64,000 bases of DNA from Lentisphaerae bacterium WC36 (GTDB lineage Bacteria; Verrucomicrobiota; Lentisphaeria; Victivallales; SZUA-371), in the NCBI GenBank assembly GCA_020683205.1, contig CP085689.1, forward strand, positions 372,001-436,000, read 5' to 3'. How positions within the stretch are numbered: the stretch's first letter is position 1; every line of letters begins with the position of its first letter. The notes under the pieces were generated by a model. It was not told the origin of the DNA, did no database searches, and was given only the letters and a program-made list of their open reading frames with translations. This document shows positions 43,264 to 53,998 of this stretch, piece by piece. A program made the translations under genes and the position numbers.

Positions 43264-44226
43264 TTACTCACATTTTTTATATACCTCGCAAAAGTTAAAT
43301 CTTTTACATGTTGAAATATTCTTTTCAGTTTCTCGAAGCGCACAAGAGGAGATTTTTTTACATGTTTCACATATTTTATCAGGTTTTGAAACTTCGTGAG
43401 CAAAGTAATTTGTAAAAAAAGTTAATAATGAATCAGTATTTTTCAAATGCCGTAAAAAAACAATTAGGATGTTTATATCCTTGATGGTTTCCATGTGAAA
43501 CTATTGCTACACTTGGTTTTAATTTATTCAAAAAAATTGAGGATGTTGAAGTACTAGAACCATGGTGACTTTCTTTAAAACTATTTATTGTAAATGGTGA
43601 CTTTCACTTTGAGTAATTAATAAATCCTCAATTTCACTTGTTAAATATCCCCTAGTATAATAACGCCAAGTAGAATCATGGCTTTCTAATGAAATTAGAA
43701 CTGCAACACTGTCATCATTTGAAGGTGAGTTATCAGCTCTTTCCATAGGTTCGGCCATTCCACTGCAAGCAAAAGGTCTTATTGTTATATTTTTAAATTC
43801 TCTATCTGAAATTTCATCATCTAAAATGTCAGATCTCAAATCTGCTTGTTTAAAAGTATAGAAACTATCAGATTTTGTTAATTCATTACTCAAATAATCT
43901 TTAATTTTTTCAACATCATCACCATTAGGAAGGTAAACTGGACACTCGTTGTTGCCTAGATTAAAATCTGTTGCAGAAAATCTTTTCAAGCCTTCATAAT
44001 GATCAGCATGACAATGAGTTATTATAACTGAATCTATTGCTTTCCCATCAAAATGGTCTGTATAGTAATTATAAGCAAGGCTTTGATTATCTCCAGCATC
44101 TATCATCATTAAATATTCAATGTTTGGATCAGAGTTTGAACCAGAACTAACAGCTATAAAAGTACAATTTCCTTGTCCCACATCAACATTATGTATTTCT
44201 AATTTGTATCCATAATTATTAGACAT
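43264..44226 (-). pseudogene. Broken ComEC-like metallo-beta-lactamase gene
   Basis: The first 213 codons (44226-43585) are intact. They encode a metallo-beta-lactamase fold of the ComEC type: IHNVDVGQGNCTFI, LMMIDAGDN and ITHCHADHYEGLKR (the HxHxDH metal motif, near residues 72-77). Near 43590 the frame shifts, after which ESHHGSSTSTSSIFLNKLKP and VAIVSHGNHQGYKHP continue in another frame, the expected C-terminal half with its HHGS motif. A second frameshift near 43440 leads to a Cys-rich tail (ICETCKKISSC). With two frameshifts the gene is probably dead. The family cleaves phosphodiesters or related substrates. Confidence 0.75.
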
Positions 44227-44908
44227 TTTTTTTACTTCACTAGTTATCGTTTAGAGAAGTGATATTTAAAGTAATTTAATATAAATTATATTAGTATATT
44301 GTTCAATCAACATATGTTAATTTGCCTTTTTAAGGTCCTATATACTGTGTGCTTTTGTAAATAAGCTTATAGTTATTTTACTTAATATAATTTTTTACAA
44401 TATTTCGGCTATTTTCTTGGCTGTGTAGCTAGTTTTTAATTGTTCAACAATTTATTCAAGAATTAGACGCTTAATCACTTCTATGTATTTACAAAATTCG
44501 CTATGATTAGTTAACGTAAAACTGCTTTGTGAATTAACGTAAAAATTTTACTTTGGCAGGAATTAAATCAATTCGATATAATTTTTGAAAGGTGAGAAAA
44601 ATTGATATTTTTTGCTGTATATATGAGCTAAAATTTATTTTTTTTGTTAAAAATAAGTTGAAATTTTATTAGGATGTATATAGTAGTGAGATTGACAAAT
44701 ATCATATTTATGTTTCTTTTTTTGTATTTGTAGATGTAGTATTTTTACTAGCAATTTTATTTTTTTGTTGTAATAAAATGTTTGTACCATGGTTGAGTAT
44801 ACGTCCGAAAATTTTATGTTTTGTATAAATATTATTTTTTGGGGAAATTATAGTTTAAAATTTTTTGTGCAGTTTAATTGGGTTAAAAAAATTAAGGAGA
44901 TGTTGTTG
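44227..44908. other. Long upstream region of the giant gene pair
   Basis: About 680 AT-rich bases between the divergent MBL pseudogene and the giant secreted protein. A TTGACA occurs at 44693-44698 but has no good -10 at 17 bp. AAGGAGA at 44894-44900 is the ribosome binding site. Codons upstream of 44909 in frame lack a Shine-Dalgarno. Confidence 0.4.
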
Positions 44909-47900
44909 ATGAAGATGAAGTTCTTTTTTATTTTGTTACTAATGGTCAGTACAGTAGTGCATGCAAACGAGGTAATTATAAAAAAGGGGGCAGAATATTT
45001 GCAAGAAAAGCAGCAAGATTCTGGGGCTTGGAGTGAAAATCAAAAAAGTAATATAGATACTCTTGAATCACTAAAGGCACTAGTAAAAGTAAATACTGCA
45101 GATCCTAATTCAATAAATAAAGCTTTAAAATTTCTTGCAAATTTACCTAATGATGATAATACTATCTCTAAAAGTATGAGGTTGAATGCGCTATCATTTA
45201 GTACAAATGATACTTTAGGGTTAGGTGAACTCCTAACGTCAATACAAAAAAATGATGGCGGTTGGGGAGCAAGTAACACTAAACAAGGTTCAATTGAAAA
45301 TACAATATTTGCAACGAATGCTTTAATTTCATCAAAAAAAGCTACATTAGATTCGCTCAGCAAAGCTATAACGTTTTTAGTGAAGAATCAACAACAAAAC
45401 GGGGCATGGATATTCACAGGAGATTATTCAATTTCTGACATAACAAATACTGCAATGGTAATTGTTGCATTGAAGAATATTGAAACGTTTGGGTCATTTG
45501 ATAATAGTGAGCTTCAGCAGGCAATCACTAGAGCTCAACGTTTTTTGGAAGACAGCGATGATGATGGCATTTACGATAATTTAGTAGATACAGCATGGGT
45601 TTATTTAGCTCTGTCTCGCATCAAACAGCCATCAGAATTGCAGGCAGTTTTAAACTATATTAATAATTCGCAATTAACTAATGGATCATGGAATAATAAA
45701 ATTTATGATTCAGCAATATGTCTACAGGCGTTAACTGCAATTAAAATACCTCAAACAGAAAATTTGCCAAACCTTGAAATAACTGAGCAATATATTACTT
45801 TTAATCCAACAAACCCTGCAACTGGCAATGAGGTAACAATTTCTGCTTTGATATTTAATAAAGGCAATGAGGATGCAAATGATATTGTGGTTGAATTTTT
45901 TAATCGTGATCCTCGCTTGGATGGGGTAGAACTTGCTTCAGCTAAGACTATTCAATCAATTCCTGCTAATGCATCTAGTCATGTAACGGCAACTTTTTCA
46001 ACCAATGATATGGTTGGACCTCAACAAATAGTTGTATTTGTTGATAGAGAAAATAATATAAAAGAATTAACAAAAATTAATAATGCCGCTGCAAAAGTTA
46101 TTAATGTTGGTGGAATGCCTGACTTAAGCATTAGTAGTGAAGATATAAAATTATCTAATCCAAATGTCAAAGCATTTGAAAAAGTAGATTTAACCATAAA
46201 AATACACAATACTGGCAATGACGTTGTTGAAAATATTCCGGTAAAAATTTATGATAATGAGAATGAACTATCTTCTATAACTCTTAGCAAAATAAATGCT
46301 AATTCTCATCACAATATTACCATTACGACTGAATTAAGCGCTGGTCCTCATGATATTAGAGTCGAAATAGATCCTAAACATACTATTGAAAATGAAATCA
46401 ATATAACTAATAATAGTGTAACTGCTAATTTTGAGATTGAAGTAGAACTCGGAAAAGCTGCTGATATTGGCATTGAGTCAATTATCGCTAATCCTGCTGC
46501 TCCAACCTCTGCAGAAACGTTGGATATTATAGTAAACGTTATTAACCTTGGCAGTGAAGAAATAGAAAATTCTTTTAATGTTAATTTAAGTGTTGATAGT
46601 ACTGATATTAATACAATAGTTGTTAATGGACTTCTAGGAGGACAACGGAAAATTTTAAAATTTGAGAATGTTTCTCTAGGATCAGGTGATAAAACTTTAG
46701 TTGTTACTGCTGATGCCGAAAATGTTATTACGGCAGATACAAATCTCGAAAATAATACACTAAGCAAAACAATAACAGTCAATGATACTGCTGTTCCTGC
46801 AAATATTGAGATAACTTCTTTTACTGCAAATCCTGCAACTGCTATTATTGGCAGTAATGTAGACTTTAAGCTAAATGTTAAAAACTCAGGAACTATTACT
46901 TCAAGTAATGTATCTATAAACCTATATAATAATGATGTTGCTTTAAGCAATGGCATTACAATTCCAGCATTAGAAGGGGGGCAGGAAGCAGAATTACAAT
47001 TTCAGCATACATTTAGTTCAAATGGAGCATATACAATTGAAGCTGTGGCAACACATGAATCACAAATGGATAGTGAAACAGCCGTGTTGACGGTGGCTGA
47101 GGTGTCTGATTTAGAGATTATTGCAGGAAATATTAGATTTTCTAATGATAACCCAGGTGCTTTTGAGGAGTTTGAAATTACTGCTGTTATTAATAATATT
47201 GGAAGCATAGATGCCGTTAATATTCCAGTAAGATTTATTATTAATGGTGAAACTATAACGACGATGAATTTAAATAGAATAGCCGCAGCTTCAAAAAATA
47301 GTGCTATATTGCGTACATCTTTACCTTCTGGAGCACATAACATCATAGTGCAAATTGATCCTGAAAAAACCTTGAATCATGAACACAACTATTTGAATAA
47401 CCAAGCATACAGAACTTTGGGTATTGAAGCTCCACAATCATCTTTGTCAAATTTAGCAATTGAAAGTTTCTCGGTTTTGCCAAATTTACCATTGGCGGGA
47501 GAGCCTGTAGAACTTGTTGCTACAGTAATTAATTTAGGCGGGACAAATATTGAAACGCCATTTGATGTAACGATTAGTGATAGTAATAATATTTTGCATA
47601 CTTTTACGCTACCTACTTTAATGGCAGGGCAAAAAGCGGTATTAAAAATGCAGACAAACTTTAGTACTGGCGTGCATGATTTGACAGTTTTAACCGATGC
47701 TAATAATGTGGTAACGGAAGAAACTAAAGATGACAATAGCCATACAACTCAGTTAACTGTTAATTCTAGTGCGACGCCTTCAAATCTAGTGGTAGCAAAC
47801 TTGACCGTGAATAACGAGAATCCAAATATTATGGATGACGTTACATTTACCGCCTCAATTTCTAATACTGGGACTATGCAAGCAGATAATTTTACAATCC

Positions 47901-50900
47901 AAACAGTTATAAATGGCGTTCCTTATGGTGAAACTTATCAAGGAGGAATTTTAGGTGGTGGAGGAACTTTTTATTTACAAATACCTTATATGGTACAACA
48001 GGAAGCTAATACTATAGAAGTTATAGTAAATTCTAACAATAGTAAATCGTTGAATTTCACTGCAAATACCATTCCTCTTGCAGATTTAACATTGGCTGAA
48101 AATGGTTTAATAACAAATCCATCACCGCAGCCAAACCAAAATTTTGATTATAATATAACAGTAATTAATAATGGTGAGACTGATGCAGGAGCGTTTAAAG
48201 TATTAGTTAGTGAAGGTCATCCGCAGATGGCAGGAGTAAAATTTTTAGGGTCGGCAGATATTGAATCATTAGTAACTGGAGCGAGTAAAACTGTTGATAT
48301 TAAGTTAAATTTGCCTGAATCGAAAGATAATATATTTGTATTTATTGATAGTGAAAATGTAATTTCTGAGTCAAACAAAGATAATAATTTGTTTGAAAGC
48401 CCAATAATTGTTGAGGCCTTACCAGATTTAGTAATTGAAACAAACAATATTACTCTAAGTCATAATGACTTAACTGAAGAAAAAACTGTTGTAATCAAAG
48501 CTATAGTGTCTAACATAGGTTCAATTGCTTCAAGTGAAGTGAAAGGTCGTTTTCTTGATCGTAGAGTTGAAGGAACTAACTATTTAATTGGAGATGTTGA
48601 TATTCCGGCATTAAAGCCTGGTGAAGTCACTGAAGTTCAAATTTTATGGAATGCTTCTGGTGGAGAGCATACTGTAGTGCTTGAAATAGACATTAATAAT
48701 ACTCTTATTGAAAGTTTAAAAACAAATAATGTTGCTGAAAAAGATGCTCATATGTCTGTGCCTGAAACGACATTAAGAATTTTACGTAAAAATGATGAAA
48801 ATCAAGCATATGAATTATCAAGTGAGTTTATGCCATATGAAACAGTTTATTTTGAAATTTTACATGGTTACTCTAATGTAACAGTACAAGGCATTTTGAC
48901 TGGAATTGATGGGAAAAATTATTTTGTCAAAAAACAAACTGATTATATTAAATTTGAAACAAGTTATAATCCCCCAGGAACTTACACATGTAACTTTTTT
49001 ATTGTTGATAAAAAGACTCAAACTGTCATTGATGAAATAACTGGAAGTTTTGAAATTTTGCCAAATAAATCTTTAACAAAAATATCAGCATCAAGTAATT
49101 TACCACGTGCCACGGCTATACAGAATAATAATTTAAAATTAATGAGTGAAACTTTAAGCCGTACCAATGAAGATATTTCTGGTACATTAACTTATCAGTT
49201 AGCTAAACCAGATGGGAGTGAAGCATTACCTTCCAAAACTTACGATGTTATAATTCGTCCTGACCAACCATTTTTTCGCCATACCTATCAGGAAGAAAAT
49301 TTTATTTTTACAGAGGTTGGAGATTATACGTTAACAACAACATTTAGCTCTGAACTTGGTGATCTTTCTGACACTACAATTATTTCAGTTGATGAAGTAC
49401 CTTCCGTAGTAACTAGTCCAATACGTTTAGACGTATCACTTCCTTTTGCTGAACAAGTAACCAAACAAGTTCAATTACTACGAAATGAAATTGGTTTAGG
49501 GGAAAAATTTGATGTCATATTTATGTTTGATACGACAGGAAGCTTTAAAGGATATATTAATCAATTTAAGGAATCATCCATTAGTATCATGGAGGCGATA
49601 AAAGCGGAGCTTGGAGATGATGTATATTTTGGACTATCAACATTTGCTGATTATCCTGAGTTTGATGATTTGGATGATCCATTGCGAAATGAAGATTATG
49701 CTTATATGCTAAATCAAGCACTGACTCCTGATATTCAAATATTACAGCAAGCTTTTGATGGTATAAAACTTGCATTTGGTGGAGATTATCCTGAATCTCA
49801 GCTTGAAGCTCTTTATCAGCTTGCAACGGGAGAAGGCTTAGACGTGAATGGTGATGGAGATTTTGATGACTTCGGAGAAGTTGCTCCACAACCAATGGGA
49901 TGGCGTGCAGGTTCTACTAAAATAGTATTTTTTGCAACCGATGATAGTTTTCATAAACCAGGAGATTATAATTATCCAGATGCTGGAGCTACTTGGGATG
50001 AAACGGTAGAAGCATTGAAAAATGTAGGTATTACCCTTGTTGGTCTTTTACCAGAAGAAGAACAGGACGTTACTGATATAATAACAGAAACAGGGTCTGT
50101 AGATTCTAATGGTGACCCTTTAATTTTTTACAATTACGATTATTCTGGAACAGAAATAATGGATGCTGTTATAGAAGGCACTATTGGTGCAACTTTATTT
50201 CATGTCAGTCTTAGTGCTTTAGATGATCAACATGGTTTTTTCAAAAATACAGAACCTGAACAAATCTCTTTAGATATTAATCAAGATTTGACTTTCAATG
50301 TAAACTTTGAAGGAAAGGTTGAACCACAAATTGAAGAACAAATATTTAATTTTGAACTTGAGGTCTTAATTCAAGGAGGTCGTGTTGTTGGAAGTATACC
50401 AGTGTCAGTGATTGTTCCACAAAGAGTACCGTTAAACATAAGTGTTGACAAAAAACAATATTTTGCTAATGAAGATGTTGATGTCAATGCAAAAATAATG
50501 ATTAGTGGTAACGCTCTAAAAACTATATCAACAGCTGAAGAGTTTGCGAGCGGAGTAATTGAACAATTATCATATCAAAATGATATCAAAAAACTGGTAC
50601 TGGGATCTGAGCCACTTGTAGCAGAAAATATTATTGTAAATGGTGATTTTGAGAGTGATATTAATTATGGTATGTATGGGTGGACAGTTGTAGGAGGTTA
50701 TATATATACAACGACGTGGGATGTTTTATTTGGTAATAAATCTTTATCAATAGATGTAGATGGAGGTGATGACTATGGTGGATATATTACCCAAGATGTT
50801 ACAATACCAGAAAATGCAGTAAACACAACTCTATCTTTGAAGGATAAATTAGTTTATGGTGGTTCTCAATTATATTATGATATTCAAATTCTTGATACAA

Positions 50901-53900
50901 ATAATAATTTATTAAAGACATTACTACGTCATAAAATCCAAGAAAAATGGGATCTTACAACAAGAGAATACGATATTAGTGAATTTAAAGGTCAGACAAT
51001 TCGTTTATTGATTGGTCATGCTGAGGAAAATTATGATTGGACGAAATTATTGATTGATGACATAGAATTAAGTATAATATGCAATAGTTACCCAGAACAA
51101 GGATCGGCAAGATATATTTTTGAATCTGAAAAAGCAGTATTATGGGATAAATTAATTTATGAAGCAGACATCCCAGAAGGAACATCTGTAGAATTTCGTG
51201 TTAGAGCTGCAAATAGTAAGAGCGATTTAGCAAATGTAGAATTTAGTGAATATTTTACTGACAATAGCAAAATTCTTCCTGTTGCTTCAGCAAGGTTTAT
51301 TGAAGTGGAAGTAGTTATGAAAACTAGTGATGTTATGGTTACTCCTTCTATAAGTAGTATTGCGGCTAGTTACGTTAATTATGATGATTTAAAATTGAAA
51401 GTAGCAGTATTTGATTCTAATGGGACTAAGGTTGCCGATATTGGCGAAAAATTGTTAAATTTTGAGATTGATAAAGAATATAATTATGATTTTTCTTTTA
51501 ATACTGGGAGTAATATCACTGGTGAATATTACGCTAAAGGTGATTTATTGTCACAAAATATTTCAGTAGCTCAGGACAGTGATAATTTTGAAATAACTGC
51601 TGTTTCTCCACAAATGTTAATTAATAGCAGCGTAGTAACAAATAAATTGGAATATATTTGCAATGATAAAGTTGCAATTACTTCAAGGGTAAGTAATTCA
51701 AGTGAAAATAAAGTATTGGATAATGTCGAAGTTGAAGTTAAGCTGCTTGATAGTTCAAATAATATAGTTGAAACATTTAGTTATACTATTAAAAAATTAT
51801 TGCCGAACATGCTCGACTCTAAACAGTTTTACCATGATTTAAAAACAAGTAATTTGGGTGCATACAAAATTGAACAGACTGTAACGATGAATAATGAAGA
51901 AGTGGGTAATAATGATACTTCATTCAGTATTGTTGCAAATGTTGTTCAAGGTTATGGAATAAGTGGTACAATTACTACATCTCCATTGACTATTAAGCGT
52001 AGAGTAGGCGTGCTTAATTTAGTTGCATCAGCATTGAATACTGGTGGTGTTGATTTAACAAATGTTAATTTTAAAGTTGATATTTATGACCCAACTGCAA
52101 CAAATATTATTAAAACCTTTAATCATACAGGCAATTTGTTAATTGGTGAAAATGGTTATAGTCAATCACATAATTACTCTGATGATGAAATAACATTAAT
52201 GCCAGGAACTTACCCAGTTACTTTGACTGCATTATTTAGTTATGGCAATGCCAATTACACTAATTCGTTGGACATTAATGGTTTTACTATTACTAATACG
52301 GCGCCAGTGGCAAATGCTGGGGGTGATCAGACAGAAGAAACACAATTACCAACAGGAAAAAATATAACCCTTGATGGTTCTGCTTCTAGTGATGAAAATT
52401 CAACTGATGCTGAAAATAAAAATGATATAGTTTTATATCAATGGACAATTGACGATGAGGTTCTTGGTCAAGGAGAAACTTTGACAACTAATTTTGCTCC
52501 TGGGACTCACTCTGTTTTATTAACTGTAACAGATACTTGTGGTGCAACCCATACGGATACTGTCAATATTGAGGTTAATTTCACTGCTCAACCACCAGTG
52601 ATTAGTGGATTAACTCCAACTCATAATAATATTGTAAAAACGTTAAGTATAAATGCTGTTGTAACGGATGCAGTTTTACCAATTGATTGGACAACTTTAA
52701 TTTTTACAGTAAATAATAACATAATTACTGCTAGCTATGACGAAGAAACAGGGAATATTACAGCTCAATTACAGGATGACGCTGCTGATGGGTGGTATGA
52801 GTTAAAAATGAAAATTAGCAACACTTCTTCATTGGAAGCTGAAACAGAAAATTGGCGTATTGGCCTTGACCGTAATTCTCCTGATATAATCAATGAATTC
52901 CCAGCTGCAGAAACTATCATAAATGATGCTACACCTGTAATTAGCGCAAATATTAATGATACAATGAGCGGAGTTGACGGTGAAAGTATTACGATAAAAA
53001 TTGGAGAAAATCCATTAGAATTTAATTATAATGCAGAAACAAAACAGCTAAGTGCTCCAGTTGCTAATGAGCTGACTCTCGAAGATGGTTGGCATGAAGT
53101 TTCTATCAGTGTGGCTGATAATATTGGTAATACTAATAGTTCTGTATGTAACATTGGTATTGATACTACTCCTCCATTGATAAGTGATCAAAAACCAGTT
53201 ACTGAAATTGTTTTAAATAATGCTACTCCAGAAATTAGTGTAATTATAACTGATGCTATGAGTGGAGTTGATGTAAATAGTATTACGGTAAAAATTGATG
53301 AAACATCATTGCCATTTAACTATGATGTTGAGACCAATAAACTAACAGCTCAAGTTGCTGATGAACAATCTCTTGAAGATGGGGTGCATGAAATTTTTAT
53401 AACCGTTTCAGATAGCATTGGAAATATTGCTAACTCGTCATGGAATATAACTATTGATACAAGAAGTATTGATTTGATGTTACTAATTGACACATCAGGT
53501 AGTATGGGGAACCAACGTATAATTGATGCTCGTAATGCAGCAGAAACATTTGTGGAAATGCTCCCTGAAAGCGCTCGGGCAGGATTGGTTGAATTTAATT
53601 CAAATGCATATTTGCGACATGTTTTAAGTTATGATCACCAGAGTGTAATTACTTCTATTCAAAGTCTTACTGCAGGTGGAGGAACTTATGCCGAACTAGG
53701 TATACAAAAAGTAAGACAACATTTTACGGCTGAAGGAAGCAGTGATCGTCGTAAAGTTGTGATTATGCTTGCAGATGGGGATGCTGATAATACTTCAACG
53801 CAGGCTACTTTAGCAGCACAAGAAGACATTGCTATTTATACGATAGGCATAGGTCAAAATATTACTGAAACAGATTTGAAACAAATTTCAGAAATTACAA

Positions 53901-53998
53901 ATGGAAAATATTATTACAGTCCTACTAGTGATGAATTAAGCACTATTTTTTCAGAAATTTTCGAAGAAAATCTTTACCAAGGTGGAGGTAATAACTAA
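44909..53998 (+). CDS. Giant secreted toroid/CARDB/VWA/PKD protein
   Basis: 3029 residues from the ATG at 44909. This start places a signal peptide (MKMKFFFILLLMVSTVVHA) at the N-terminus and AAGGAGA 8 bp upstream. Domains in order: prenyltransferase/squalene-cyclase-like toroid repeats (about 20-280, DGGWGAS, NGAWIF, NGSWNN); about eight CARDB-type repeats of 110-130 residues (about 285-1290, each near N-P-x-x-G and ending E-x-x-x-x-N-N); a first VWA domain (about 1530-1780, FMFDTTGSF); further beta domains; a PKD domain (about 2460); two related Ig-like repeats (about 2660-2840); and a C-terminal VWA with full MIDAS (LLIDTSGSM, near 2853). Probably a surface adhesin or scaffold. Its stop overlaps the start of the Rhs gene (TAATG). 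Confidence 0.82.
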   Translation: MKMKFFFILLLMVSTVVHANEVIIKKGAEYLQEKQQDSGAWSENQKSNIDTLESLKALVKVNTADPNSINKALKFLANLPNDDNTISKSMRLNALSFSTNDTLGLGELLTSIQKNDGGWGASNTKQGSIENTIFATNALISSKKATLDSLSKAITFLVKNQQQNGAWIFTGDYSISDITNTAMVIVALKNIETFGSFDNSELQQAITRAQRFLEDSDDDGIYDNLVDTAWVYLALSRIKQPSELQAVLNYINNSQLTNGSWNNKIYDSAICLQALTAIKIPQTENLPNLEITEQYITFNPTNPATGNEVTISALIFNKGNEDANDIVVEFFNRDPRLDGVELASAKTIQSIPANASSHVTATFSTNDMVGPQQIVVFVDRENNIKELTKINNAAAKVINVGGMPDLSISSEDIKLSNPNVKAFEKVDLTIKIHNTGNDVVENIPVKIYDNENELSSITLSKINANSHHNITITTELSAGPHDIRVEIDPKHTIENEINITNNSVTANFEIEVELGKAADIGIESIIANPAAPTSAETLDIIVNVINLGSEEIENSFNVNLSVDSTDINTIVVNGLLGGQRKILKFENVSLGSGDKTLVVTADAENVITADTNLENNTLSKTITVNDTAVPANIEITSFTANPATAIIGSNVDFKLNVKNSGTITSSNVSINLYNNDVALSNGITIPALEGGQEAELQFQHTFSSNGAYTIEAVATHESQMDSETAVLTVAEVSDLEIIAGNIRFSNDNPGAFEEFEITAVINNIGSIDAVNIPVRFIINGETITTMNLNRIAAASKNSAILRTSLPSGAHNIIVQIDPEKTLNHEHNYLNNQAYRTLGIEAPQSSLSNLAIESFSVLPNLPLAGEPVELVATVINLGGTNIETPFDVTISDSNNILHTFTLPTLMAGQKAVLKMQTNFSTGVHDLTVLTDANNVVTEETKDDNSHTTQLTVNSSATPSNLVVANLTVNNENPNIMDDVTFTASISNTGTMQADNFTIQTVINGVPYGETYQGGILGGGGTFYLQIPYMVQQEANTIEVIVNSNNSKSLNFTANTIPLADLTLAENGLITNPSPQPNQNFDYNITVINNGETDAGAFKVLVSEGHPQMAGVKFLGSADIESLVTGASKTVDIKLNLPESKDNIFVFIDSENVISESNKDNNLFESPIIVEALPDLVIETNNITLSHNDLTEEKTVVIKAIVSNIGSIASSEVKGRFLDRRVEGTNYLIGDVDIPALKPGEVTEVQILWNASGGEHTVVLEIDINNTLIESLKTNNVAEKDAHMSVPETTLRILRKNDENQAYELSSEFMPYETVYFEILHGYSNVTVQGILTGIDGKNYFVKKQTDYIKFETSYNPPGTYTCNFFIVDKKTQTVIDEITGSFEILPNKSLTKISASSNLPRATAIQNNNLKLMSETLSRTNEDISGTLTYQLAKPDGSEALPSKTYDVIIRPDQPFFRHTYQEENFIFTEVGDYTLTTTFSSELGDLSDTTIISVDEVPSVVTSPIRLDVSLPFAEQVTKQVQLLRNEIGLGEKFDVIFMFDTTGSFKGYINQFKESSISIMEAIKAELGDDVYFGLSTFADYPEFDDLDDPLRNEDYAYMLNQALTPDIQILQQAFDGIKLAFGGDYPESQLEALYQLATGEGLDVNGDGDFDDFGEVAPQPMGWRAGSTKIVFFATDDSFHKPGDYNYPDAGATWDETVEALKNVGITLVGLLPEEEQDVTDIITETGSVDSNGDPLIFYNYDYSGTEIMDAVIEGTIGATLFHVSLSALDDQHGFFKNTEPEQISLDINQDLTFNVNFEGKVEPQIEEQIFNFELEVLIQGGRVVGSIPVSVIVPQRVPLNISVDKKQYFANEDVDVNAKIMISGNALKTISTAEEFASGVIEQLSYQNDIKKLVLGSEPLVAENIIVNGDFESDINYGMYGWTVVGGYIYTTTWDVLFGNKSLSIDVDGGDDYGGYITQDVTIPENAVNTTLSLKDKLVYGGSQLYYDIQILDTNNNLLKTLLRHKIQEKWDLTTREYDISEFKGQTIRLLIGHAEENYDWTKLLIDDIELSIICNSYPEQGSARYIFESEKAVLWDKLIYEADIPEGTSVEFRVRAANSKSDLANVEFSEYFTDNSKILPVASARFIEVEVVMKTSDVMVTPSISSIAASYVNYDDLKLKVAVFDSNGTKVADIGEKLLNFEIDKEYNYDFSFNTGSNITGEYYAKGDLLSQNISVAQDSDNFEITAVSPQMLINSSVVTNKLEYICNDKVAITSRVSNSSENKVLDNVEVEVKLLDSSNNIVETFSYTIKKLLPNMLDSKQFYHDLKTSNLGAYKIEQTVTMNNEEVGNNDTSFSIVANVVQGYGISGTITTSPLTIKRRVGVLNLVASALNTGGVDLTNVNFKVDIYDPTATNIIKTFNHTGNLLIGENGYSQSHNYSDDEITLMPGTYPVTLTALFSYGNANYTNSLDINGFTITNTAPVANAGGDQTEETQLPTGKNITLDGSASSDENSTDAENKNDIVLYQWTIDDEVLGQGETLTTNFAPGTHSVLLTVTDTCGATHTDTVNIEVNFTAQPPVISGLTPTHNNIVKTLSINAVVTDAVLPIDWTTLIFTVNNNIITASYDEETGNITAQLQDDAADGWYELKMKISNTSSLEAETENWRIGLDRNSPDIINEFPAAETIINDATPVISANINDTMSGVDGESITIKIGENPLEFNYNAETKQLSAPVANELTLEDGWHEVSISVADNIGNTNSSVCNIGIDTTPPLISDQKPVTEIVLNNATPEISVIITDAMSGVDVNSITVKIDETSLPFNYDVETNKLTAQVADEQSLEDGVHEIFITVSDSIGNIANSSWNITIDTRSIDLMLLIDTSGSMGNQRIIDARNAAETFVEMLPESARAGLVEFNSNAYLRHVLSYDHQSVITSIQSLTAGGGTYAELGIQKVRQHFTAEGSSDRRKVVIMLADGDADNTSTQATLAAQEDIAIYTIGIGQNITETDLKQISEITNGKYYYSPTSDELSTIFSEIFEENLYQGGGNN

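Noticed and set aside
44693-44720. TTGACA-based sigma-70 promoter for the giant gene pair
   Set aside because: No acceptable -10 at 16-18 bp; an isolated TTGACA is weak evidence in this AT-rich spacer.
49587-49895. Minus-strand 102-codon frame inside the giant gene, and similar frames throughout 45-63 kb
   Set aside because: They are shadows of the long coding frames, His/Gln-rich or hydrophobic by reverse-complement bias, and lack ribosome binding sites.
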